Numbered from the stretch's first letter, positions 48,408 to 57,554 are shown. The stretch: DNA of 64,000 bases from Polynucleobacter sp. MWH-Loch1C5 (GCF_018881775.1 NZ_JACVPR010000001.1:372001-436000), one strand, 5' to 3'. The notes: generated from the sequence alone by a model not told the origin. Program-made: numbers and translations.

Positions 48408-50558
48408 ATGACTAAAAAATATATAGAAATCAAAGACTTAAAGATGATCAAGGGGCCCAGCATGTGGACCTATACGCCGATCATCGAAGCACTTGTTGAT
48501 ATTCATGATTTAGAAGACTACCCCTCCAACCTCTTACCTGGCTTTACCGACCGTCTAGTTGCCTGGCTACCGAGTCTAGAGGAACACCATTGCAGCTACG
48601 AAGAACACGGTGGTTTTGTGCGTCGCTTACACGAAGGAACCTGGCCGGCTCATATCCTGGAACACGTCACCTTGGAATTACAAAATTTGGCCGGCATGCC
48701 CGGTGGTTTTGGTAAGGCTCGCGAAACCAGTCAGCGCGGTGTGTATAAGGTGGTCGTCAGAGCCTGGCATGAAGAGATTACCAAAAAAGCGCTCTTTCAT
48801 GCTCGCGATCTCTTGATGGCAGCGATTGAAGATCGCCCCTTTGACGTACCTCAGGCAGTCAGTGAAATTGAGGAGTTAGTCGATAGCCTCTATCTAGGCC
48901 CGAGTACAGCGTGTATTGTGAATGCCGCGCGTGATCGCGATATTCCCACACATCGTCTGACTGAAGGCAATTTAGTGCAGTTGGGCTATGGCTGCAAACA
49001 GCGTCGTATTTGGACCGCAGAAACCGATCAAACCAGTGCGATTGCTGAAGGCATTTCTCGAGACAAAGACTTAACTAAATCTCTCTTAGCATCCTGTGGA
49101 GTACAAGTACCTGAGGGTCGCATGGTGGATAGCCCCAGTGATGCTTGGGCAGCCGCACAAGACATTGGTGTGCCTGTGGTGGTTAAACCATATGACGGTA
49201 ATCATGCACGTGGCGTGTTTACCAATCTCACCTCCCAAGATGAAATCGAAAAAGCCTACGTGAATGCTCTGCGTCAAGGTAGCGGCGTGATGGTGGAACG
49301 TTATATCGATGGTGATGAGCACCGCCTCTTGGTCGTGGGTCGCAAAGTTGTGGCGGCCTCAAAAGGTGAATCCGCTTGGGTGACCGGTGATGGTCGTCGC
49401 ACTGTACGTCAACTGATTGATGAAGAACTCAATACCGATCCACGCCGTGGCGATGCCGAACTACAACCACTCAGCCCTGTCTACTTCGACCACCTCCTCG
49501 ATATTACTCTAGCCAAACAACAATTAGAGCTCGATGCAGTTCCTACTGCAGGTCAAGAAGTATTAGTACAGCGCTCGGGCAATATGGCTTTTGAAGTGAC
49601 ACATTTGATACATCCTGAAGTCGCCCACCAAGCCACCTTAGCCGCGCGCGTCGTTGGTTTAGACATTGCTGGCATTGACTTGGTCACCACAGATATTTCT
49701 AAACCACTTGAAGAAACGGGTGGCGCGATTGTGGAGGTGAACGCGGGCCCAGGCTTAATCATGCATCTTAAACCCGCCATAGGTACGCCACAGCCCGTTG
49801 GCCAGGCGATTGTCGAACATCTTTTCCCCAATGGCGATCAAGGACGCATTCCGATTGTGGGAGTCGCCGGTTCACGCGGTAAAACTTTAGTTGCCCAGTT
49901 ATGCGCCCACCTATTACAACTGACCGGTCTCAAAGTCGGTCTCGCTTGTAGTAAAGGGGCGTACTTTAGCCAACGCTTGCAAGTCAGCGGCGATTGTGCC
50001 AATTGGGCAAGCTCAAATCGAATCCTCATGAATCGTCAAATCGAAGCGGCTGTTTTTGAAAACAGTAATCGCATGATTCTGAACGAGGGCTTAGCCTATG
50101 ATCGCTGCCAGGTCGGCATCGTTACCCATTTAGACCCTAACGACACCGTGCCTGAGTGCGATATTTTGGAAGAGCGTCAAATCTACAATGTCTTACGTAC
50201 TCAGGTGGATGTGGTGCTACCTCAAGGTTTTGCGGTGCTCAATGGTGACGATCCACTCGTTGCTGAAATGGCTGAACTCTGTGATGGTGAAGTCATTTTC
50301 TTCAGTCGCTATGGCATGAATGAAACCGTACAAAAACATCTTGAGGCAGGCGGTAAAGCGATTTTTACGGACGACACCCAAATTGTTCTGGCAGAAGGTG
50401 CTGAGCGTCATGTCCTCATGCCGATTAAAAACATCCCCGTACTTCAGGCTAGCACTAAGCAACATACTTTAGAGTATGTCTTAGCGGCTATCGGTGCGGG
50501 TTGGTCAATGAATTTATCAAAAGAAGTGATGGCCGCTGGCCTACAAACTTATCAATAA
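48408..50558 (+). CDS. cphA': Cyanophycin synthetase paralogue lacking the Mur-ligase C-terminus (CphA' type)
   Basis: The protein has 716 residues against about 850-900 for CphA. The N-terminal domain has a metal-protease-like H-x2-E-H-x3-E motif (His82, Glu85, His86, Glu90 in AHILEHVTLE). The ATP-grasp domain is intact (LGPSTACIVNAA, RLTEGNLVQLGYG, KPYDGNHARGV, EVNAGPGLIMHL). The Mur-ligase part keeps a P-loop-like GSRGKT (Lys492) but has ENSNRMI where cphA has ETARGGI and HLDPNDTVP for NIGEGDHLG, and it ends before the last Mur domain. This parallels CphA2, which joins beta-Asp-Arg dipeptides. Only 1 base separates it from cphA, so it is not a frameshifted remnant. Confidence 0.85.
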   Translation: MTKKYIEIKDLKMIKGPSMWTYTPIIEALVDIHDLEDYPSNLLPGFTDRLVAWLPSLEEHHCSYEEHGGFVRRLHEGTWPAHILEHVTLELQNLAGMPGGFGKARETSQRGVYKVVVRAWHEEITKKALFHARDLLMAAIEDRPFDVPQAVSEIEELVDSLYLGPSTACIVNAARDRDIPTHRLTEGNLVQLGYGCKQRRIWTAETDQTSAIAEGISRDKDLTKSLLASCGVQVPEGRMVDSPSDAWAAAQDIGVPVVVKPYDGNHARGVFTNLTSQDEIEKAYVNALRQGSGVMVERYIDGDEHRLLVVGRKVVAASKGESAWVTGDGRRTVRQLIDEELNTDPRRGDAELQPLSPVYFDHLLDITLAKQQLELDAVPTAGQEVLVQRSGNMAFEVTHLIHPEVAHQATLAARVVGLDIAGIDLVTTDISKPLEETGGAIVEVNAGPGLIMHLKPAIGTPQPVGQAIVEHLFPNGDQGRIPIVGVAGSRGKTLVAQLCAHLLQLTGLKVGLACSKGAYFSQRLQVSGDCANWASSNRILMNRQIEAAVFENSNRMILNEGLAYDRCQVGIVTHLDPNDTVPECDILEERQIYNVLRTQVDVVLPQGFAVLNGDDPLVAEMAELCDGEVIFFSRYGMNETVQKHLEAGGKAIFTDDTQIVLAEGAERHVLMPIKNIPVLQASTKQHTLEYVLAAIGAGWSMNLSKEVMAAGLQTYQ

Positions 50559-50559
50559 T

Positions 50560-53124
50560 ATGGAACTGACTCGCATCCGCGCACTTCGAGGCCCTAATAT
50601 CTGGGGCAAACATACAGCCATTGAAGCTTTGGTTTATTGCGAACCGAATGAGCGAGCTTTGGATAATCTTCAAGGTTTCGAAACACGCTTACGTAGTCGC
50701 TTCCCACAATTAGGCCCCATATCCAATACCCAAAATGAGCCCGTCTCATTAGCACACGTACTCGAGGTTTGTACTCGCGACCTACAAGCGCAGGCAGGTT
50801 GCCCTGTGGCCTTTAGTCGCACCATGAGCACACCAGATGATGGTGTCTATATCGTTGTTGTTGAGTACACCGAAGAAAAAGTGGGAAGACTCGCCTTAGA
50901 TCTAGCCATCAAACTTTGTCAGTCTGCCTTAATTGATAATGGCTCACACCTTGAGGAATACATCTCCCAGCTTCAGGAACTTGATGAAGATATTCGCTTA
51001 GGCCCTAGCACCGCATCGATCGTAGATGCGGCCATTGCGCGAGGCATCCCCTATCAACGCTTAACAGAAGGCAGCCTCGTACAACTGGGCTGGGGCAGCA
51101 AACAAAGGCGGATTCAGGCAGCTGAAACGAGTGAAACGTCTGCCATTGCTGAATCGATTGCACAAGACAAGGATTTAACTAAGCGTCTCTTAAATGCTGC
51201 TGGTGTACCAGTTCCCATGGGTAAGATTGTCACAACAGCGGATGAGGCATGGGAAACCTATTTAGAGCTGAAAGTGCCTGTGGCCATCAAACCCCGTGAT
51301 GGTAATCAAGGCAAAGGTGTAGCTGTCAACATCAGCACACGTGAACAAATTGATATCGCTTTTGCTGCTGCCTCTAAGATTTCTTCAGAAGTGATTGTGG
51401 AGAGGTATTTACCGGGACAAGATCACCGCTTTTTAGTGATTGGCAATCAATTGGTTGCTGCTGCCAGACGTGAACCTCCCTATGTCACGGGTGACGGCGT
51501 GCATACGGTGCGCGAACTCGTTGAAGAAGTGAATAAAGATCCACTGCGTGGCGATGGTCACGCCACATCACTGAGCAAAATCAGGATTGATGAAATCGCT
51601 ATTTCCACGCTCAAAAATCAAGACTTAAGCCCTGAGTCAGTACCCGCGAAAGGTTTGCGCGTGACTCTCAGAAATAATGCCAATCTCAGCACCGGGGGTA
51701 CGGCTACCGATGTGACTGAAGATGTTCACCCTGATTTAGCTGCTTCTGCGATTGCTGCTGCACAGATGGTGGGCTTAGATATTTGTGGTGTCGACGTAGT
51801 CTGCGAAAACGTTTTCAAACCGCTTGAAGAACAAGGTGGCGGTATCGTTGAAGTGAATGCGGCCCCTGGCTTACGTATGCATCTACATCCTTCATACGGC
51901 AAAGGCCGACCTGTCGGTGAAGCCATTATTTCCACGATGTTTGGTCCCGGAGAGGACGGTCGTATCCCTACCGTCGCCGTGACGGGCACGAATGGTAAAA
52001 CCACGACAGTGAGAATGATTGCTCACATTTTTAAGGAGCAAGGCCTGCGCGTAGGTTTTACCGGCACCGATGGTGTTTATGTGAACGGTCGACGTATTGA
52101 CACGGGTGACTGCAGTGGTCCGAAAAGTGCCCGTAATGTTTTAATGCATCCTGATGTGGATGCTGCTGTCTTAGAAACTGCGCGTGGCGGTATTTTGCGT
52201 GAAGGCCTTGGCTTTGATCGCTGTCATGTGGCTGTTGTGACCAATATTGGTGAAGGTGATCACCTAGGCATGAACTACATCAACACGGCCGCAGAAATTG
52301 CGAATGTGAAACGCGTGATTGTGCAAAATGTGGCTCCGTCGGGGATGGCTGTTCTCAATGCCGCAGACCCCTTGGTTGCCAAAATGGCTAAAGTTTGCCC
52401 CGGTCAAGTCACCTACTTTGCTAGAGATGTACAGCATCCGATCATGGCCAAACATCGCGCCCAAGGTCAGCGTGTGATTTTTGTACAAGACCAACACATC
52501 ATAGCTGCTGAAGGTAAGAAAGAGTTTCATATTCCTCTTAGCTCGATTCCCATCACTGCCAATGGCATGATTAGCTTTCAGGTAGAAAACACCATGGCTG
52601 TAATTGGTGCTGCATGGGCACTCAATATCTCTTGGGATGTGATTTCTCAGGCGCTATCAAGCTTTGTTAGCGATGCCAACAACGTGCCTGGGCGCTTTAA
52701 TTTATTTACTTATCGTCAAGCCACTATCATTGCTGACTATGGCCATAATCCTGATGCGATTGCCGCTTTGTCTGAAACAATCAGCCAAATGCCAGCCAAG
52801 AAACGTATGGTTGTTATCAGTGGCGCAGGTGATCGTCGCGATCAAGATATTCGTAAACAAACAGAAATCTTAGGACAGCACTTTGACCATGTGATTCTTT
52901 ATGAAGATCAGTGCCAAAGAGGTCGAGCTGATGGCGAAGTGGTTGCCATCTTACGTCAAGGCCTAAGCGACTCTAAAATTGTGAAGAAAATTGAAGAGAT
53001 CCAAGGTGAGTTCAAAGCGATTGACTCCGCCTTTAGTCAAATAGAAGCGGGCGATGTTTGCTTAGTACTCGTTGATCAAGTAGAAGAGGCTTTGGCTCAT
53101 ATCCAAAGCAAGATAAGTAGCTAA
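50560..53124 (+). CDS. cphA: Cyanophycin synthetase
   Basis: It polymerises Asp and Arg into cyanophycin, a nitrogen and carbon store. The 854 residues include an N-terminal domain, an ATP-grasp domain (LGPSTASIVDAA, KPRDGNQGKGV, EVNAAPGLRMHL) and a full Mur-ligase half with GTNGKTTTVR (Lys480), ETARGGI, NIGEGDHLG and the C-terminal DYGHNPDAI. The N-domain hydrolase motif is degraded: AHVLEVCTRDLQ has Val70 and Asp74 where cphA' has His86 and Glu90. By motif it should be a competent but primer-dependent polymerase. It is co-transcribed with cphA' and converges on tcdA. Confidence 0.95.
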   Translation: MELTRIRALRGPNIWGKHTAIEALVYCEPNERALDNLQGFETRLRSRFPQLGPISNTQNEPVSLAHVLEVCTRDLQAQAGCPVAFSRTMSTPDDGVYIVVVEYTEEKVGRLALDLAIKLCQSALIDNGSHLEEYISQLQELDEDIRLGPSTASIVDAAIARGIPYQRLTEGSLVQLGWGSKQRRIQAAETSETSAIAESIAQDKDLTKRLLNAAGVPVPMGKIVTTADEAWETYLELKVPVAIKPRDGNQGKGVAVNISTREQIDIAFAAASKISSEVIVERYLPGQDHRFLVIGNQLVAAARREPPYVTGDGVHTVRELVEEVNKDPLRGDGHATSLSKIRIDEIAISTLKNQDLSPESVPAKGLRVTLRNNANLSTGGTATDVTEDVHPDLAASAIAAAQMVGLDICGVDVVCENVFKPLEEQGGGIVEVNAAPGLRMHLHPSYGKGRPVGEAIISTMFGPGEDGRIPTVAVTGTNGKTTTVRMIAHIFKEQGLRVGFTGTDGVYVNGRRIDTGDCSGPKSARNVLMHPDVDAAVLETARGGILREGLGFDRCHVAVVTNIGEGDHLGMNYINTAAEIANVKRVIVQNVAPSGMAVLNAADPLVAKMAKVCPGQVTYFARDVQHPIMAKHRAQGQRVIFVQDQHIIAAEGKKEFHIPLSSIPITANGMISFQVENTMAVIGAAWALNISWDVISQALSSFVSDANNVPGRFNLFTYRQATIIADYGHNPDAIAALSETISQMPAKKRMVVISGAGDRRDQDIRKQTEILGQHFDHVILYEDQCQRGRADGEVVAILRQGLSDSKIVKKIEEIQGEFKAIDSAFSQIEAGDVCLVLVDQVEEALAHIQSKISS

Positions 53125-53136
53125 AGGCTGCCAGAG

Positions 53137-53919
53137 CTAGCTCTTCTTTATAGTTGCAGTCGCTTTTTTCTGCATTTGTGCCAAGATTTCAGAGGCGGCT
53201 GCTAAACCCATGGTGGCAGTCACAGTCATCGCCGAGCCATAGCTTGAGCATGCCAAACCCTGCCCCCCTTGACCTTTGACAGGTTCATCAGAATAAATAA
53301 CTCGGACACCCATTTTTTTATGGGTCTCTTTAGGATAGCCAAATTGTCTTCTTAAGGTGTAGCGGATCTTGGATAAGATTGGATCTTGTGAGGACTCCGA
53401 CAGGTCAGCTCTACATATACGGGTTGGATCGATCTTACCCCCGGCAGCGCCACACACGACTAGCGGTATTTTTTTCTGAGCATAAACAATGAGGGCTGTT
53501 TTCATGCGCACATCATCGCTTGCATCCAATATATAAGTCGGATGATGGATGTCTTTAAGTAAGTGAGTTTCAAAGTTTTCAGGCTTTAAAAAATCGTCCA
53601 CTAGCCCTAGCTGTATAGCCGGATTAATCTTGAGAAGACGTTCTTGCATCGCTATCGTCTTAGCTTGACCACAGGTATTGGTCAAAGCATGTAACTGACG
53701 ATTGATATTACTCGGTGCAATATGATCAAAATCAATCAGGGTCATATGCCCAACGCCAGTCCTGGCTAAAGCCTCAGCCGCCCAAGAACCGACTCCACCC
53801 AAACCTACGACGATGACATGCGCCTGCCTAAAGTATTGCAGGGCATCACTGCCATAAATACGCGCGACGCCACCGAAGGCGCGTTCTTGAAATTGTTGAT
53901 CTTCTAAAGTCATAAGCAT
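53137..53919 (-). CDS. tcdA: tRNA threonylcarbamoyladenosine dehydratase
   Basis: This ThiF/E1-like enzyme cyclises t6A to ct6A at position 37 of ANN-decoding tRNAs using ATP. The 260-residue protein has RAFGGVARIYG at the N-terminus, VIVVGLGGVGSWAAEALARTG as the nucleotide motif, DHIAPSNINRQ, and the catalytic-cysteine region CGAAGGKIDPTRI. Its C-terminal GLACSSYGSAMTVTATMG also fits. The start may be ATG 53919 or ATG 53913. It is downstream of and convergent to cphA. Confidence 0.94.
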   Translation of the reverse strand: MLMTLEDQQFQERAFGGVARIYGSDALQYFRQAHVIVVGLGGVGSWAAEALARTGVGHMTLIDFDHIAPSNINRQLHALTNTCGQAKTIAMQERLLKINPAIQLGLVDDFLKPENFETHLLKDIHHPTYILDASDDVRMKTALIVYAQKKIPLVVCGAAGGKIDPTRICRADLSESSQDPILSKIRYTLRRQFGYPKETHKKMGVRVIYSDEPVKGQGGQGLACSSYGSAMTVTATMGLAAASEILAQMQKKATATIKKS

Positions 53920-53940
53920 GACTATATAAGAAATTGAAAA

Positions 53941-53967
53941 GAAAAAACCCGCTCCGAAGAGCGGGTT
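53941..53967 (-). terminator. Rho-independent terminator after the symporter gene
   Basis: On the minus strand, AACCCGCTC-TTCG-GAGCGGGTT is followed by a T-rich run (TTTTCTTTTC). The 9-base stem with a UUCG loop is strong and lies about 50 bases after the symporter stop. Confidence 0.93.
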
Positions 53968-54015
53968 GAAATGTGAGGCCCCTGCAGCGAGGCCATCACT
54001 CTTGGCTAAACTTTA

Positions 54016-56142
54016 TTAAGCTTTGTCGCCACGTAACGTTGGGTAACGTACATGGTCAACGAGCTCTTGAATGTCCTTACGTGGAGCTGGTGTTAATAAG
54101 CTCACGATGACAATCAATGCGATACCAACAGGTACACCAAAGATACCAGCTGAAATCGGAGCAATACCCCACCAGAGTTCAACTGGAGAAGTCACACCGA
54201 AGACGCTACGTAACCATGGATGTGTTGTGATCATGTAGTAGAAGGTGATACCGAAACCACCGATCATACCCACACAAGCACCCCACTTGTTAGCACGCTT
54301 CCAGAAGATACCGAGAGCCAATGCTGGGAAGAAGGCAGCCGCAGCAAATGAGAACGCAGCAGAAACGAGGAACAAGATGTCCGCAGGTTTCTGAGCAGCC
54401 ACATAAGCAGCAGCAAGAGCCACTACCAACAAGAGGATCTTAGAGATCATCACGCGCTTACCAGTTGAAGCGTTAGGATCAATCATCTTGTAGTACAAGT
54501 CGTGTGACAAAGCGTTAGCGATTGTCAAGAGCAAGCCGTCAGCTGTTGACAAAGCAGCAGCCAAACCACCCGCAGCGACCATACCAGAGATTACGTATGG
54601 CAGACCACCGATTTCTGGGGTAGCCAACACGATGATGTCACCACCGATACGCATTTCACCTAACTGGAAAATACCGTCTTTGTTAACGTCAGCGATAGAG
54701 AGCAACGCTGGGTCAACCTTAGCCCATTGATTAATCCAGGCCGGCAGTTGATCAAACGGTGTTCCCACCAAGACGTTAAACACCTCGTATTTCACCAAAA
54801 CTGCCAAGGCAGGTGCAGTGAAGTAGAGCAAGAAGATGAAGAACAATGACCATGTCACTGACTCACGAGCTTCTTTCACAGATGGTGTGGTGTAGTAACG
54901 CATCAAGATGTGTGGCAAAGCAGCTGTACCGACCATCAAACAGAAAATCAAAGCTAGGAAGTTACGACGTGATGTGTCGTAAGCAGTACGTGCTTTTTCA
55001 TCTCCATTTGGATCACCAGCAAACTGTTGTGAGTGACGTGGCATACCAGCGAGTGGTCGTGCACGTGCCTCATTAGCAGCTTTAGCTTTCGTCCAAGCAT
55101 CTTTAGCAGCAGCTTCATCCTTAGGTACAGCAGCTAAAGCTTTCTCAGCAGCAGCAATATCAGCAGCTGGCGCATTAGCAGCCTTCAGATCAGCCAGTTT
55201 CTTCTCAGCAGCAGCTTTATCAGCAGCCAAAGCAGCAGGAATATCCTTCAACTTGGCACCGAGGTCATCAGCACGCTGTTTGAATACTGCGATCACTTCG
55301 AGTTCCTTAGGATCTTTAATCAATTCAGCTTCACGGGCTGTCACTTTTTCAAGTTGGAAGCCGTAAACCAATTGAGGAATTGGGAAACTTGTCTGCTTCA
55401 CAGACAACCAAATCACAGGAATCAAGTAAGCGATGATCAAGATGATGTACTGGGCAACTTGTGTCCAAGTCACCGCACGCATACCACCCAAGAATGAACA
55501 GACCAAGATACCACCAAGACCCAAGAAAATACCGAGTTCAAATGGCACACCTGTCAAACGTGTTGTGATCAAACCTACACCGTAGATCTGAGCGACCACA
55601 TAAACGAATGAACAGATAATGGCTGCCAAGATACCCAATAAACGTGGCAAATTACCATCGTAACGAGCACCGAGGAAGTCAGGGATCGTGAACTGACCAA
55701 ACTTACGCAAGTATGGAGCGAGGAACAACGCTACCAAACAGTAGCCACCAGTCCAACCCATGATGAACGCGAGTCCACCGTAGCCTGTTAGGTAGAGAGT
55801 ACCAGCCATACCGATGAAGGACGCAGCCGACATCCAGTCTGAGCCTGTTGCCATACCGTTGTACACCGCTGGCACACGACGACCAGCCACATAGTATTCT
55901 GAAGCGTCATTTGTACGGCTCATCACACCGATACCGGCGTAGAGCAATACTGTGGCGCCCAAGAAGATGTAACCAATCCAGTTACGTGGCAAGCCCATTT
56001 GCTCCATGATCGCCAAAACAATCACGAAAGCAATAAAGCCCCCCGTATACCAAGCGTAGATCTTGTTAAGTTGTTTCTTAAATGCAGCGTTGCTTGACGC
56101 AGAAAATGCGCCGCCGCCGCTTTCAGGAGCTAATCCAGCCAT
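54016..56142 (-). CDS. Sodium:solute symporter (VC_2705/ActP-like) with Ala-rich insert and EF-hand loop
   Basis: A 708-residue SSS-family transporter starting at ATG 56142, six bases after AGGAGG. The core motifs are SEYYVAGRRVPAVYNGMATGSDWMSAASF and GGLAAALSTADGLLLTIANALSHDLYYK. Residues of about 268-370 form an Ala/Lys/Asp-rich, probably helical insert between two membrane segments. Residues 485-496 (DVNKDGIFQLGE) match the EF-hand calcium loop pattern. Homologues paired with a DUF4212 subunit are annotated as acetate or other organic-acid carriers, but the substrate here is unproven. The DUF4212 gene lies 1 base upstream. Confidence 0.88.
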   Translation of the reverse strand: MAGLAPESGGGAFSASSNAAFKKQLNKIYAWYTGGFIAFVIVLAIMEQMGLPRNWIGYIFLGATVLLYAGIGVMSRTNDASEYYVAGRRVPAVYNGMATGSDWMSAASFIGMAGTLYLTGYGGLAFIMGWTGGYCLVALFLAPYLRKFGQFTIPDFLGARYDGNLPRLLGILAAIICSFVYVVAQIYGVGLITTRLTGVPFELGIFLGLGGILVCSFLGGMRAVTWTQVAQYIILIIAYLIPVIWLSVKQTSFPIPQLVYGFQLEKVTAREAELIKDPKELEVIAVFKQRADDLGAKLKDIPAALAADKAAAEKKLADLKAANAPAADIAAAEKALAAVPKDEAAAKDAWTKAKAANEARARPLAGMPRHSQQFAGDPNGDEKARTAYDTSRRNFLALIFCLMVGTAALPHILMRYYTTPSVKEARESVTWSLFFIFLLYFTAPALAVLVKYEVFNVLVGTPFDQLPAWINQWAKVDPALLSIADVNKDGIFQLGEMRIGGDIIVLATPEIGGLPYVISGMVAAGGLAAALSTADGLLLTIANALSHDLYYKMIDPNASTGKRVMISKILLLVVALAAAYVAAQKPADILFLVSAAFSFAAAAFFPALALGIFWKRANKWGACVGMIGGFGITFYYMITTHPWLRSVFGVTSPVELWWGIAPISAGIFGVPVGIALIVIVSLLTPAPRKDIQELVDHVRYPTLRGDKA
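55075..55240 (-). repeat. Degenerate GCTGC/GCAGC-rich low-complexity tract in the symporter gene
   Basis: The part of the symporter encoding the Ala/Lys-rich insert contains many in-frame GCTGCT-type runs (AGCAGC on the plus strand, for example 55075-55080, 55206-55215 and 55231-55238). This kind of tract can change length by slippage without a frameshift. Confidence 0.55.
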
Positions 56143-56143
56143 A

Positions 56144-56407
56144 TTAAGCCTCCTCTTCTTCTGCACATCCGTGCTCTTGATCTAAATTGTTCATATATCG
56201 CGCATAGAAGGCGATGATCAGAACATAGATCACCAATGAACCCTGCGCACCCATCCAGAAGCTAAATGGCCAGCCAAAGAATGAGAAGCTTAGGTCGCGG
56301 GCGTTATACCCAACCACAAACGTGACAATGAACCAGATAGCCAACAGCACAGCTGTGATTCTGAGGTTCTTTTGCCAGTATTGGCGATGCGATTCCGTTA
56401 ATTGCAT
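56144..56407 (-). CDS. DUF4212 small subunit of the sodium:solute symporter
   Basis: An 87-residue membrane protein with two helices, at about 17-37 (AVLLAIWFIVTFVVGY) and 50-70. The family motif includes the NLRITAVLL start and the SFFGWPFSFWMGAQGSL loop. It ends with an acidic CAEEEEA tail. DUF4212 proteins are always next to a VC_2705-type symporter and probably assist it. The gene ends 1 base before the symporter start. An AGGAGAAACTG-like site precedes its ATG. Confidence 0.9.
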   Translation of the reverse strand: MQLTESHRQYWQKNLRITAVLLAIWFIVTFVVGYNARDLSFSFFGWPFSFWMGAQGSLVIYVLIIAFYARYMNNLDQEHGCAEEEEA

Positions 56408-56499
56408 AACAGTTTCTCCTCGTTGTTACAAAACCAGGTTGCCCTGGACCATATGCGATTCATTGGTTAACACCAACTTGCAACCGAACCGCTCCTCCC

Positions 56500-57072
56500 T
56501 CACGAAACTTTGAGTCCAGTTTCCCGCTCCAATTGGGCGGCCACTTTGGGCTCAAAACCCTTCAGATGCTTAATGATTTTCATAGCCTCTTCAGGTTCAT
56601 GACGATCGACATGAACCCGCGCCAACTGATACCAGGCGTAAGGGCTCATGGGTTGCAATTTGGTATTGTGTTTGAGAGCTTTAATCGCCTCATCAAACTT
56701 ATTGAGCTGAATAAGAACGAGACCAAGACCATACCAAGCACGGTCGATTTTGTCGTCAAGCTCAATCGCTTTGCGGAAACTAAATTCTGCGTCTTCGATT
56801 TGTTTTTCTTCTTCTTGCATAAAACCTAGATTGAACCAAGCGTAGGCTGGCGCATCCGGTTTGGCTACTAATCGCTTATACAGGGCAATCGCCTCTTGCT
56901 TCTCACCAAGTTCTGCGTGTAGATGGGCCTTGCTTGCCAAGGCATAAGAATCATTCGGGTACTCATCGAGCATTTCAGAAAAAATATCAATTGCAGCTTG
57001 TTTCTGGCCAAAAACAATGCAAGCCACTGCGCGCCACTTGTAGGATTGCCATTTCATATCAAAGTTCATCAT
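56500..57072 (-). CDS. Tetratricopeptide repeat protein
   Basis: A 190-residue protein of TPR helices from end to end. Repeats start near residues 37, 71, 106 and 140 with the A-x3-A/G-x-Y/F pattern (SYALASKAHLHAELGEKQEA, AWFNLGFMQEEEKQIEDA, AWYGLGLVLIQLNKFDEA, AWYQLARVHVDRHEPEEA). No signal peptide or enzyme domain is visible. It is likely a protein-interaction scaffold. Its ATG overlaps the stop of the upstream 98-residue membrane protein gene, so the two probably act together. Confidence 0.85.
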   Translation of the reverse strand: MMNFDMKWQSYKWRAVACIVFGQKQAAIDIFSEMLDEYPNDSYALASKAHLHAELGEKQEAIALYKRLVAKPDAPAYAWFNLGFMQEEEKQIEDAEFSFRKAIELDDKIDRAWYGLGLVLIQLNKFDEAIKALKHNTKLQPMSPYAWYQLARVHVDRHEPEEAMKIIKHLKGFEPKVAAQLERETGLKVS

Positions 57073-57365
57073 TTACACCCCACCATGCCCATCGCAATAC
57101 AGTGCTCTACCTTAGCAATCGTGATTGCGATGTAGAAAACAGAAACCACACAAAAAGCCACAAATGGAATATGACGCTCAGCAACCATTTTTGGAGAAAT
57201 CAACTTCGCAATGAAAGTCCAGGGCCTGTTAATAATCTGGAACAGCTGATAAAAGAGATTGGTATCTCGCTTATTGCCTGCAAAAATGAAAAGAATGCCT
57301 TGCCCGATCAGGGACAGCGCACCGATGTACAAAACAAGTTGCAGAGTATTCAAAAATTGAATCAA
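57069..57365 (-). CDS. Small two-helix membrane protein of unknown function
   Basis: A 98-residue protein with hydrophobic helices at about residues 8-28 (LQLVLYIGALSLIGQGILFIF) and 67-87 (IPFVAFCVVSVFYIAITIA), joined by a basic loop. It belongs to the 'hypothetical membrane protein' class seen upstream of TPR genes in this group. I do not recognise a named family. The overlap with the TPR gene (ATGA) supports translation. Confidence 0.72.
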   Translation of the reverse strand: MIQFLNTLQLVLYIGALSLIGQGILFIFAGNKRDTNLFYQLFQIINRPWTFIAKLISPKMVAERHIPFVAFCVVSVFYIAITIAKVEHCIAMGMVGCK

Positions 57366-57554
57366 ACCAAGTCTCCAGCCAAGTTCTTATGGCGCAACTA
57401 TGACTTTGTAAGCTACAAGAAAATATTGGTGCTTACCCTAGGAAAAATAATCAATTAAAACAATTACTTAGTACTTGTTTTCCATTTAATACCCTTAAAT
57501 AAATTAAGTTTTATTAATAATTGAGAGTCAGCAAACCAAACTTATAAAGCAGGC
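57366..57554. other. AT-rich intergenic region
   Basis: The 189-base gap between the small membrane protein gene and the exonuclease gene is AT-rich, with no coding signal or convincing hairpin. It should contain the promoter for the membrane protein-TPR pair on the minus strand. Confidence 0.5.

Noticed and set aside
48408-50558. CphA' as a frameshifted or truncated pseudogene of cphA
   Set aside because: The frame is open with intact ATP-grasp motifs, only 1 base separates its stop from cphA, and no remnant of the missing C-terminal domain exists.
55075-55240. CRISPR-like or tandem repeat array
   Set aside because: The repeats are degenerate alanine codon runs within a coding frame, with no spacer structure.
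56934-57458. Plus-strand ORF of 174 residues opposite the TPR and small membrane protein genes
   Set aside because: It is antisense to two coupled minus-strand genes with clear TPR and membrane-helix patterns, and has no recognisable domain.
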